This document shows positions 1 through 10,424 of a DNA stretch of 64,000 nucleotides, piece by piece. How positions within the stretch are numbered: the first letter of the stretch is position 1; each line of letters starts with the position of its first letter. The notes beneath the pieces are model-generated. The model was not told the origin of the DNA and made no database searches. It was given only the letters and a program-made list of their open reading frames with translations. A program made the translations under genes and the position numbers. This DNA comes from Cephalotus follicularis (lineage: Eukaryota; Streptophyta; Magnoliopsida; Oxalidales; Cephalotaceae): contig BDDD01000119.1 in NCBI GenBank assembly GCA_001972305.1, forward strand, positions 264,698 through 328,697, given 5' to 3'.

Positions 1-105
1 TAGAGACGCATTCATACACTACAACACATCCTAAAGGGAAAGTACCACTAAATCGGACGGAGATCACGGGAAATGCCCGGGCTCCTCGGGCATTTTCCTT
101 AAGGG

Positions 106-1607
106 CTTCGCGTTAGCTCCTTCCGGCATCTGCTCCTCGTCTCTTCTGTATGAAGAAATGCGGCATAAAGGCAATCCCTGCCACTGGGCTAAGTTCTTTT
201 GGAATGCTTTTATCCCCACGAGAATTGCCTTCTTCTTATGGAATGCAGTTTTCAATGCCATTTCCGTGGACACTAATATCCAACAAAGAGGCATCTCTCT
301 GGCCTCCAAATGCACCTGCTGCTCTAATCCCAACACTGAAAGCTTGGATCATCTTTTATTCCAAGGAGAGGTTGGCACGATCATCTGGCATTTCTTCAGC
401 AAAGCTCTCAACCTCTCAACCTATTGGGATATGCCCTCTTTGTTTGCCAATTGGCTGGGCAAAATTAATTTATCTAACCAATTCGGCATGGTTACCACTG
501 CCATAGCGGCCCTGACCCTATGGAACATCTAGTTATCCCGTAACTCTGCCCTCTTTGCTGGTTCCAGTATGTCCTGGATCAACATTAAAAATCAAGTTAT
601 CACGGGCATTCATGATCTTTCCGTCTCATTTAATCCTAAATCGCAAGGCTCCTTCCAGAATCAGTTGAGCTTAAACTCGCTTAACATCAACCAGATTCCT
701 ATCGATATTCGACAAGGAACCTGGATCAATTGGCAGGTCCCCGCCTTAGGTACCCTTAAGCTCAATACGGATGGTTCTAGCATTGATAATGCCTGTGCGG
801 GGGGTGGGGTAGTCCGGGATCACTCCGGTGAGATCATTCTGGCTTTCTCTTCGTCTTTTGGCACTGGCAATAGTGCAGAAGCCGAGGCGAAAGCCATGCA
901 CCTGGGCATACGCCTCTGCACGGAGAGAGGTCTTTCCATCACTTCCATGGAACTGGATTCCCTCCTCATCGTCAACTGCTTCAATGACCAGAGGGACCCT
1001 CCTTGGACCATTGAGTATATTCTGAGAGATTGTAAGAACCTCATACCTCCTAATGCCTCGATTTCCCATGTCTACAGGGAAGGCAATGGGCTTGCAGATA
1101 GACTGGCAGCCCATGGCCACACTTGTCAAGGCATTGCTATTTTTGACAGGGATTCTCTGCCTCCCTCGTGCTTTGCTGCTTACCAGGCTGACCTCTCGGG
1201 TCAGCCTCAGTATAGACCTCCCTAGCCTCCCTTCCCTCCTTGTCTCTTTTTGCTGTTATGGTTTATCTGTTTTGCAGGTTATTTATCTGTTTTGCAGGTT
1301 GGTTCTACTTTTTGCTTATGTATTTACCTCCGTTAGTGAGGGTTTTATTTTTTCCAAGGGTAAGACTTATGCACTGCCCTATACTATTGTTAAGTCCTCA
1401 ACTAGCGGGGAATATAGTGTACATATGGGTAAGTCTTATGCACTGTCCACGATTTTTGGTTTACCATCTCTTCGAGATGAGAGCATCTTTTGTAGGGGTA
1501 AGTTCTATACACTGTCCCATCCTCCCCTTCCCCGGTCCAGGTATTTATGTCCTGGCCGTTTTATTTATAAAATGTTTCTGAGTTCCACCTCAGATTAAAA
1601 AAAAAAA
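106..1607 (+). mobile_element. 5'-truncated L1-type LINE inserted in the LTR
   Basis: About 1.5 kb ending in an 11-A tail (1597-1607) and holding only the C-terminal part of a plant L1 ORF2. The 3' UTR has two copies of a TTATCTGTTTTGCAGGTT motif (1262-1302) and three spaced copies of a GGTAAG-CTTATGCACTG motif near 1358, 1427 and 1495. No target-site duplication is visible; 44 bp of LTR is missing instead. Confidence 0.85.
158..1225 (+). pseudogene. LINE ORF2 C-terminus: zinc-binding RT domain and RNase H
   Basis: One frame of about 356 codons with a single internal TAG at 530-532, at a position where related plant L1 proteins have Trp. The first ~120 codons resemble the zf-RVT domain (IPTRIAFFLW, RGISLASKC, CC, ESLDHL). 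The second part is a type I RNase H: LNTDGSS supplies the first Asp, EAEAKAM the Glu, MELDS the second Asp and EGNGLADRLA the last Asp, so the four catalytic acidic residues are present. The reverse transcriptase and endonuclease parts are missing through 5' truncation, so it cannot be autonomous. Confidence 0.85.
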
Positions 1608-1870
1608 CCTATAAATACTAAAACCAACAACTTTAACGATGTCAGCCATTTTAGCATTCTAAAGAACCTTATATTCTCTGTGCAATCACTAACTTGAGCG
1701 TCGGAGTGTCCTCGGGAGAATAACCTCCTGAACCTTCTACCTTTGTGTTCTATTTGTGCATGGATTCTCAACCACAAAACAACTTTCTCAGGCATATTCA
1801 AGCATTTCCAGTAACAAATCAAAACCTTCCACGTAAGGTACTGTTGAATGAAGGATTTCTGCATCAACAG

Positions 1871-1889
1871 TTGACGCCGTCTGTGGGAA
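1871..1889 (+). other. Primer-binding site of element A
   Basis: TTGACGCCGTCTGTGGGAA starts two bases after the LTR end. In element B the same site reads TTGGCGCCGTCTGTGGGAA. The first nine bases after the initial T resemble the complement of a plant tRNA-Asp 3' end; the tRNA assignment is uncertain. Confidence 0.75.
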
Positions 1890-1914
1890 ACGCAGCGAAA
1901 AACTATTAGTAGTC

Positions 1915-4900
1915 ATGCCTCCGAGAAAGAACACCAACAACCAGTTTGGAGCCACCAGCAGCTAACAACAGGAGATCCCACCTCCTCCTCCTGGAGCCGG
2001 CCAAGTTGCGGCTCTGGAACAAGCTTCTGTCACAGGGGAGCAACTCAGTCTGCTTCTCCAGGGAATGGAGCGACTCACAAATTTGTTGACAACCAACCTT
2101 GCCAACCAGGCCCAGGCCAGACCTGTTCAAGCAAATAGCCGAGGACAAAGCGGCCTTGTTAGGCCAGTGGTGGAGATGGGGCACCCCCGAGGTGCCAGGC
2201 AAAACTCGCCGAGGGGAGAGAGACTCCCTCCAAGATTGTCTGAGGATAATATTCCCCTGGGGAGGAGACCTGAGATCAACGCATCTCAGAGGGAAGAGTC
2301 CTCAACTGTCCGGGATCAGCCCAACGATCCTAGAAGAGTGCATCCTGGGCACCAGGACATGGAAATGGATCCCCAAGGGGAAGCCAGAGGTGCAGAGGAT
2401 GCACAAGTGCGGTCTAATACCCCATGCAGAGCAGCAACGATCCAGCAAAGCAGGGTAGATCGCACAGCTACACTGGCCGGGGGGTCACGTGTTTCTAGCA
2501 GGGCTAGAAACATTGAGGACGTGGAGCAAGCAATGAACAGAAGGCTTGCCGAGGTGGAGAGAAGGCTCCAAGGAGCCGGGCAGCAGAGGGGACATCTGTC
2601 CGAGGTGGGCAACATTAGCGCCCACCCCTTCACAGCCGAGATCATGGCGGAGCATATTCCCAGCGGATTCAGGCTCCCAAGTCTCAACAAGTATGATGGG
2701 TCCACGGATCCCATTCAATATGTACGCACCTACAGATAAACCATGTTGGTGCACCAAATCTTGGATGCCACACTCTGCCGAGGATTCCTGTCAACACTGA
2801 CTGGAGCAGCCCAGTCATGGTATTCCACCCTAACTCGAAGATCAGCGGAGAATTTCGACCAGTTTACGGAACTATTCGTAACCAAGTTCCACAACAGCAC
2901 TATGCATAGGAGGAACTCCACACATTTGATCAACGTGGTGCAGGGAAGAGATGAATCGTTGAGAGATTATCTCACCAGATTCAACAGGGAGTCCCTCACG
3001 GTGAAAGACCTGGAGCCGTCTTTTGCCCTGGCAGCCTTAAATAGTGGACTGAGGAACAACTCGTCCTTTACCTTCTCCCCTTTGAAGAAACCAACGGTGG
3101 ATATGGAGGACCTGCTGAGAAGAGAAGAAAAGTATGTCAACGCCGAGGAAGATATGGCAGTCAGGAAACAGAAAACACCTTGGTCGGGCCATCATGAGGA
3201 GAAAGGGGAGCATTCACAAAATGTTCCCAGGATGAAGGAGAAGAGGAAGGAGAGGTCAGAGCTATCCAAAGAAAACCTCATGCACAAACTCTCAAGAAGA
3301 GAGAATTCACCCAGGGGAGGGACACCTATCCCATCCTACAACAATTTTGCCCCCCTCCTGGACACACGCACCAGAATACTTGCAGTGGATAAGGATAAGG
3401 TCCCCATCCAATGGCCTGCCCCACTGAGGTCCCCAGTAGAGAAGAGGGACACAGCGAAATACTGCTGGTATCATCGTGACCACGGGCATGATACCGAGGA
3501 GTGTAGGCAGTTGAAGAATCGGATTGAGGTCCTGATTCAGAAGGGGCACTTGCGTAAGTATGTGGATAGAGATGCTCCCCAGGGAAGAAGAGAGCAAAGG
3601 AGAGAAGAGGCTCCTCAGCAGGAGGAGGAGAAGCAGCAGCAACAGCCCAGGGGTGTCATCCACACAATCTCTGGAGGGGTCGCTTCTGGTGGCGACCACA
3701 AGAATGCTAGGAAAGCCTATGGGAGGTAATCCCTTGCTGTGCAACAGATTCATCACAGCAAAAGGATGAGGACAGGCGGAAATGAGGAGGTGATATCCTT
3801 TTCGGAGGCGGACTATGAGGGAGTATGTCTTCCTCACGATGATCCAGTGGTGGTAACTCTTCAGGTGGCACTTTTCACCATGAAGAGGATACTCATTGAT
3901 AGCAGGAGCTCGACCGATATTCTGTACAAACACGCATTTGATCAGCTGAGGATACCGACCAACCAGTTAAAGCCCGTGAAGACCTCACTGTTTGGCTTTG
4001 CAGGGGAGATGGTCCATCCTCTGGGATCCATCAACCTGTCCGTAGTTGCAGGCACGGCCCCACCCCAGACACAGGTAGAGATGACATTCCTGGTAGTGGA
4101 CACACCAAGCCCATACACTGCCATAATTGGGCGACCAGGGCTGAACCTAATGGAGGCGATAGTGTCCACGAGACACTTATTGATGAAGTTCCCTACAAGG
4201 TTCGGGATTGGGGAAGCCAGAGGAGATCAACAGGTGGCAAGGCAGTGCTACAAGACTGTCATACTAGAGAAAGGGAAGGACAAGGTACTTCCTATTGCAA
4301 ATGTGGAGCTCAGAGGAGATGTGGAACCTGAATGTCCTCAGCCTATTGAAGATGTTATCCAAGTGCCCCTAGCAGAGGGCGACATAGAAAGAGTCTTCCA
4401 AGTTGGCTCACAACTTGGAGAGATGGAGAAGGGGGAATTAATAACATTCCTCCAAAACAACAGAGACGTGTTTGCCTGGTTGGCAGAGGAGGTCCTTGGG
4501 ATCAGCCCAAACGTAATGATTCACAAGCTAAGTGTGGATCCAATGAGGTCTCCGACCAGACAAAAGAAGAGGAACTTTGCCCCTGAGAGGCAGCAGACAA
4601 TAGCCGATGAGGTGAGCAAGCTGTTGCAGGCAGGGTTCATAAGGGAAGTGTATTACTCAGACTGGCTGGCAAACCCAATACTGGTCAAAAAAGCCAATGG
4701 TAAGTGGATGATGTACATAGACTTCACAGACCTCAACAAGGCTTATCCCAAGGATCACTTCCCTCTCCCCAAGATTGATCAGTTGGTGGATGCGACTTCG
4801 GGCTACAGAATGCTAAGATTCTTGGATGCCTACTCGGGATACAATCGACCCGATGAGAACAAGACAGTTTTCATCATGGACCGGGGGATGTATTGCTACA

Positions 4901-7294
4901 AGGTCATGCCCTTCGGACTGAAGAATGCAGGGGCCACCTACCAACGACTGGTCAACAAAATTTTTGAGCCCCAAATCCGGAGAAACATAGAGGTCTACAT
5001 CGACGACATGCTCGTCAAGACCCCAGCCAGAAGCCCTCACATCAAAGACTTGGAGGAAACATTTGAGGTACTAAGAAGATACAAAATGAAACTCAATCCA
5101 TCCAAGTGCACTTTTGGGGTAACCTCTGGCAAGTTCCTCGGGTTCATGGTCTCAAGCAGAGGAATAGAGGCCAACCCAGAAAAGATCTCAGCAGTTCAGA
5201 GTATGAGGCTTCCCTAGACCATCAGGGACGTCCAAAAATTGAATGGAAAGATTGCAGCACTGAGAAGGTTTGTGTCTAAATCAGCTGAGAAGTGTCTTCC
5301 ATTCTTTAAGGTGCTTAGGGATCCCAAGGGATTTTCCTGGTCAGAGGAGTGCCAAGCAGCCTTCGACAAGTTGAAGGAATACCTGGCTTCCCCTCCTCTG
5401 ATCTCAAAATCTAAGGACGGGGAAGACTTGTATTTGTACATTGCGGCCACCTCGGGCGCAGTGAGTGCAGTACTTGTGAAGGAGGAGGAGAAACTTCAAA
5501 AGCCAGTGTACTATGTGAGCAAGGCTTTGAATGACACTGACGGGAGATACCCAGAGGTAGAAAAGTTTGCCTGTGCTCTGATCATAGAGGTCAGAAAATT
5601 GAGACCATATTTTCAAGCTCATACAATCAAAGTTCTGACTGACAAACCACTCAAACAAGTCCATACGAAGCCTGACACCTCGGGAAGACTAATCAAGTGG
5701 TTAGTCGAACTAGACGAGTATGATGTGAAGTTCGAAACCAGACCAGCCATCAAATCACAGGTCTTGGCCGATTTTGTTAGAGATAATACACCTACAGAGT
5801 GTATGGAGGAGAACCCCTCCGAGAATGAGAGGAGGATATGGAAGTTGTCTGTTGATGGTTCCTCTTGCGTCACTGGCAGTGGAACAGGGCTAGTATTAAC
5901 AAGTCCAGATGGGTGGGCGTTGGAGTATGCTTTGAGGTTTAGATTTAAAGCTACAAACAACGAAGCCGAGTGGGAAGCTCTGATAGCTAGGCTGACAATT
6001 GCAAAGCACTTGGAGGTGCAAAAGATAGAGGCCTCCAATGATTCTCAGCTAGTGGTTGTCTTGACAAGTGGAGAGTACGAAGCCCGAGAAGACTCAATGT
6101 CTAAGTACTTATCTCATTTTTAGAGTTTGAAGTCAGCCTTCGAAGTTCTAAGAGTATTGAAAGTATCCAGAGTAGAAAACGCTCGAGCAGACCAGTTATC
6201 CAAACTAGCCACCGCAGAGGAGCTAGAGAAAAATCAAACCGTGCTAGTAGATTACCTGGAGCATCCCACCATCTCTGAAGTAGATGTAATGGACATAGAC
6301 ATACCAGAGGAGCCAAACTGGATGACTCCCTTTATCAATTGGTTGAGGAATGATATTCTACCCGAGGACCCCGTGGAGGCAAGAAAATTGGTGTACAGAT
6401 CAAACAGATTCCAGCTCCGAGATGGGATCCTCTACATAAGGTCATTCTCTTTTCCATGGATGAGATGCTTGACTCCTTTAGAGGCCGATTATACTCTAAG
6501 GGAAGTCCATGAAGTAGTTTGTGGCAACCACACAGGGGGCAAGACATTGTCCCACAAGCTATTAAGGTAGGGCTACTATTGGCCGACCTTGCACCAAGAT
6601 GCTATAGACTTGGTGAGAAAATGCGACAAGTGCCAGAGGAACGCAAACATAAGCAGAAGACCTTCTCAATCTCTGACGTCTATCACGGCATCCTGGACCT
6701 TTACACAATGGGGAATATACTTCGTCGGACCACTTCCCGTGGCGACAGGCTAGAGGAAGTTCCTCATTGTAGAAGTAGATTATTTCACCAAGTGGGTAGA
6801 AGCAGAACCCCTGACCACCATCATAGAAGCAAACACGAAGAGTTTCGTTTGGAAATCCATTATTTGTAGATTTGGAGTCCCAAGGACAATAGTCTCAGAC
6901 AATGGTAAACAATTTAACTGTCAAGCCTTTCGTGACTTTTGCAAAGAATGGAGAATAGAACACAGGTTTGCCTCAGTAGCCTACCTCCAAAGCAACGGTC
7001 AACCCGAGGTTATTAACAGAGAAATCATTTCGGACTTAAAGAAACGCCTTGAAGACAGTAAAGGAAGACGGACAGAGGAGCTACCAAGTGTGTTATGGGC
7101 ATATAGAACCACTTCTCGGACCACAACTGGTGAGTCCCCATACAGCCTTTGTTTTGGAGCTGAGGCTATGATACCGGTGGAGATTGGTATGCAATCACCA
7201 AGGGTTGTCCATTTTACTGAAGAGAATAATGAAGAAGGACTTAATGCCTCCTTGATCTAGTTGAAGAGCTCAGAGATAAGGCCACCATCAGAGT
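1915..7294 (+). pseudogene. gag-pol: Element A gag-pol polyprotein, decayed
   Basis: One frame runs from the ATG at 1915 (MPPRKN start, as in element B). Order: gag domain about 2690-3160, CCHC-like knuckle (CWYHRDHGHDTEEC, about 3460), protease about 3880-4210, reverse transcriptase about 4570-5200 with YIDDM, RNase H about 5340-5780, second RNase H about 5840-6230 (VDGSS, NNEAEWEAL, DSQLVV), integrase HHCC zinc finger about 6500-6640 and DDE core about 6690-7030. Seven in-frame stops occur at 1963, 2737, 3727, 5215, 6121, 6568 and 6751. The protease site reads DSR instead of DSG, five RT codons are deleted near 4848, the first integrase Asp is Tyr, and the last integrase part is lost at 7295. 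Confidence 0.9.
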
Positions 7295-7295
7295 N
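7295..7295. other. Single N at a deletion junction
   Basis: The only ambiguous base in the window. Left of it the sequence matches integrase C-terminal codons (element B about 58,365); right of it the match resumes about 700 bp further on, in the post-pol spacer (element B about 59,065). Confidence 0.9.
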
Positions 7296-7953
7296 CCAAA
7301 TACTTCCAAGGAAGCAATAAGACTCCCCAGCGAGCGCACTCTGGTCGGTAACACCATGGAAACTTGTTCGACCAGACCTAAAATCGTGTCTTGAGATGCG
7401 AATCCATGGTAACTCGCAACGATCAAGCTCGTTGCACTGAGCACTTTAATACAAGTGTCCCTACGTGGACTGCAAGCTCATCCGGCCTGTCCTAGAAAAC
7501 CATGGGCTAGACGAGACCCTGTTTGTCAAACCCATAGGAACTTACCCAAGTAGACTTAGGACGTTGTCTACGAACACACCAGAACTCGTAAAGACTAAGT
7601 CTCTATGCGTAAGTGCCTTTGAAATAAGGTGTCCTAAGGGGACTACAAAACTTAGTTAATTAAGCCTGAAAATTGTAAGACAACAATTCGAAATCTACCA
7701 GTTAGGCTAACTTAAAGTCCCCAAGGGGAACGGTGACGCTCTATTGAAGTTCAGTCTCTCTTATTTGCATTCAATTATTTGCAAGGAAAGCCCAGGGGTG
7801 AAAAGGATTAATACTTCATGGGTACTTGATGACATTTCAAAGCAAAAATTAGAGTACATAAGAAGAGGTGCCAAAACATTCTATTTTCATTAATCAATAT
7901 GAAGTTTACATTGCATGAGAAAAGAAATGTACAAGGAAAAATAAGAATCTATC
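7296..7953 (+). other. Post-pol spacer of element A
   Basis: Non-coding spacer homologous to 59,065-60,016 of element B (shared phrases around CCATGG-AACTTGT and AACTCGCAACGATCAAGCTCGT). I see no gene in it. The hairpin array that element B has at the start of this spacer is missing here because of the junction at 7295. Confidence 0.6.
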
Positions 7954-9130
7954 CTAGTTCTCGTCCCCGAAAGCGATATCATGCATGACCGGAGGAGGGG
8001 GAGGATCTTCAGGAGTGGGGTCTGTTGGCAAAGGCGGAGGATCATAATCCAAGGCATCAACAGAGGAATCCTTAGAAAGAACAGTAGAGAGGGGTTCCAC
8101 ATCCGAGGACTCAGCTTCAGGCTCCACGGTAGTGCCAAGGAATGTAACAATGTCGCGTCCCTCAAGAGTCCACTCAGGATCCCAAGCCGGATCCTGATCC
8201 TCGTCAAAGGCCCGAGGAGCCACTTCCTCAGCTTCATCAACCCCCTAGGGAAGGAAGTCAAAATCGGCCGCTGAAGGACCACAAATGATGGAGCTCAACG
8301 GGAGCTCTGGAAGAAGCTCAACCATGTTTCGACAAGTATAGAACCCTCGACGAAAATGGGCCGAAGACTTTTTGAAGACCTCCTTGGCAAAATCCTCAGA
8401 GGCTATGTACCTGTCCACGACCTGTTCCATTTCACCTTGAAACTTTGAAGATGTCTTGAAGTCCAGGACAACCCTCTCGGTCTCGGCCCTGGCCCGAGCT
8501 TCCCTAAGCTCTTGGAATTCCGAGGACATCTTGAAGTCTTGGACAGCCTTCTCCGTCGCGGCCTTGGCCTGAGCTTCCGCAAGCTCTCAGGATGCCTTCA
8601 GTTTCTGACCAAGAACCTCCACCTGGACTTCGAGCTCGACGTTTTGACGCATGGTAGCAATTTTGAGCCCCCTCTCCCTGCTCACTTCCTCAAGAGCATC
8701 CCTCTTCTCAGCGAAAAGAGCCTCTTGGGCTCTAAGAACTTCCTCTAGTTGAGCCTTAGTCGCATCCAGCCAACTTTTGAGCTCGACGTTCTCAGCCCCG
8801 AGCTGTTCATTCAAACCGGTGTCCTCCTCGGCCTTTTCCCTCAGAAGGTTCAGAGAAGAAATAAGAAACACCAGCAAAGGGTAAAGTAAGGCAAAGAATG
8901 CTAACCCTGAAACCACACTGGAAGAGGTTATTCCAGGTTTGGTCGATGGTACATTTCTTCCTCATTGCTAGCTCATGGGGGAATATGCCCATCTTGCCCA
9001 GCTCAAAGGCAACCCCTTGTGTCTTCAAGCAAACACCTGACCTACCGAGTTCCCTGAGAATCTCCCTCACCTTCTCTAGCACTTCGATAGGATAAGGTTG
9101 GTCATGATCATAAAAGAGCTCCTTGTTGAG
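7954..9130 (-). pseudogene. Element A antisense gene, 3' part (coiled-coil and RRGFYTC region)
   Basis: Minus-strand sequence homologous to exons 2-3 of the antisense gene of element B. One frame runs from about 8870 to a stop at 7954. It has a Glu/Ala/Lys-rich coiled-coil stretch, the shared motif RRGFYTCRNMV (RRGFYTCKNWV in B) and a Pro-rich acidic C-terminus (PPPPPVMHD). Internal stops lie at 8587-8589 and 8245-8247. The exon-2 part (about 8930-9120, LGRSGVCLKTQGVAFEL) is cut off from its upstream half by the Copia LTR. Confidence 0.75.
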
Positions 9131-9263
9131 TCACAATCATGGGGAGATTGTTGAGTCTCAATAATATGTTTTAATGATTACAAATTTGCATTTGACAAGT
9201 TTACTTGATGTGCAAGATAATTACAAAGTTCCACAAAAAAGGCAAAACTAATTTGCAGCAAAA

Positions 9264-9690
9264 GACATTGATCTTCCAGAAATGACATCGACGTCCGTAC
9301 AAAAGAAGTCGATCCCTTTTAAGAAGACATCGGCGTCTTTAGTGATAGAAGCTACTGTTCAAAGTTTAATTGAATACATCGATCCCTACATGCAAAGACA
9401 TTGACGTCCGTACAAAGACATCGACGCCTTTACATAGACATCGACGTCTTTCTAGGCCAATCTGCCAAAGCCAGAAAAGACATCGACCCATGAAGAAGAA
9501 GTCGACGTGATGTTCATATATTCAAAGCCTGGACAAATTCCCAGAAAGGACATCGACGCCTTTAAAAATACATCGACGTCTTTTTAAATGGATTGACCCG
9601 GGAAACACGGAACGGCTACTTGGCGCACTTACAACAACTATAACAGTCAAAGACATCGACGCCTTTCTAAAGACATCGACGTCTTTCTGC
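9264..9690 (+). repeat. Array of ~14 near-palindromic 18-mers in the Copia LTR
   Basis: About 14 degenerate copies of AAAGACATCGACGTCTTT lie upstream of the LTR TATA box. The unit is almost self-complementary, and several copies contain GACGTC, the C-box core recognised by plant bZIP factors. Confidence 0.8.
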
Positions 9691-10015
9691 CAGCAGAGAC
9701 AAAAACAAGGCTGCATCAATATATTTTAATATCCAAAATGTCCAAGACTTTTGCAACGGCTATAATCTGAAGAATGTTATAAATACAAGCCAAGAAACAA
9801 GCTCAAGAGAGAGAATACAACTTTTGATCATCCAATCTCAAGAAGCTAAAACTTGCACATTTACAAAGAGAAAGAACATCAAGCTTTTGTTTACACTTTC
9901 ATATCCAAAGCTTGCAACTAGTTTACACCTTCATATCCAACATGTGAGAGGTTATTGTAAACACAAAATTATCTTTACAATTCATTCATTGTAAAAGAGG
10001 GGAGTGAACCCTTCT

Positions 10016-10147
10016 AAGGTGTTTGTTTGATTTGCACCCGGAACCCAAAATCAAGTGTAAGGTGTTTGTTTGATTTGCACCCGGAACCCAAAATCAAGTG
10101 TAAGGTGGTTTACTTTGATTTGCACCCGTAAGCCGAAAATCAAAGGT
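10016..10147 (+). repeat. 43-bp tandem repeat, three copies
   Basis: Copies at 10016-10058 and 10059-10101 are identical; a third, diverged copy follows to about 10147. Each contains GATTTGCACCCG. It lies downstream of the LTR TATA box, so in the transcribed part of the LTR. Confidence 0.85.
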
Positions 10148-10424
10148 TGCTAGTGGTACCTAGTGGAATCTCAAGGGGTTCTTGAGAAAGTTGACGTAGG
10201 CACGGATTTATCGAACCACTATAAATTCGTTTGCACACTCTCTAACTCTTATCTCTTTACTTACTATTGTATTGATTGTTTTCTTATGTGCTTGTTCATA
10301 GTTTAATTTGTTTATTCCGCAAACAAATTGTTTTACTTGTTTAAAGGTTGCCATTTAGGTTATTCCATCCTTAGCAGCTTTGAAGGGTGAGCGAGGTCAA
10401 CCTTAGCATGCCTCTTGCTCAGTG

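Larger units (their letters stand above)
1..1869 (+). repeat. 5' LTR of element A (two parts, split by a LINE)
   Basis: Bases 1-105 match 12698-12802 of the 3' LTR and bases 1608-1869 match 12846-13107. About 44 bp of LTR between them is missing and replaced by the LINE. The LTR ends in CA at 1869. A TATA-like CCTATAAATA lies at 1608-1617 and probably marks the element promoter. The first ~150 bp of the LTR lie left of the window. Confidence 0.88.
9124..10378 (+). mobile_element. Copia (SIRE-like) LTR fragment
   Basis: A PPT-like ATCATGGGGAGAT is followed by TGTTGAGTCTC at 9149, a typical Copia LTR start; the TGTTGAGTC motif also occurs at 9124, so the left edge is uncertain. A plus-strand TATA box (TTATAAATAC) is at 9778-9787. 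The tail around GTAGGCACG-GAACCACTATAAATTC resembles SIRE/Maximus LTR ends from memory of the family. No Copia coding sequence is present. The right edge is set by the start of element A antisense-gene homology at 10,379; a terminal CA and target duplication could not be assigned. Confidence 0.65.

Noticed and set aside
9264..9690. CRISPR-like array of short repeats
   Set aside because: Repeats are degenerate, irregularly spaced and inside a plant LTR; CRISPR is not expected in a plant nuclear genome.
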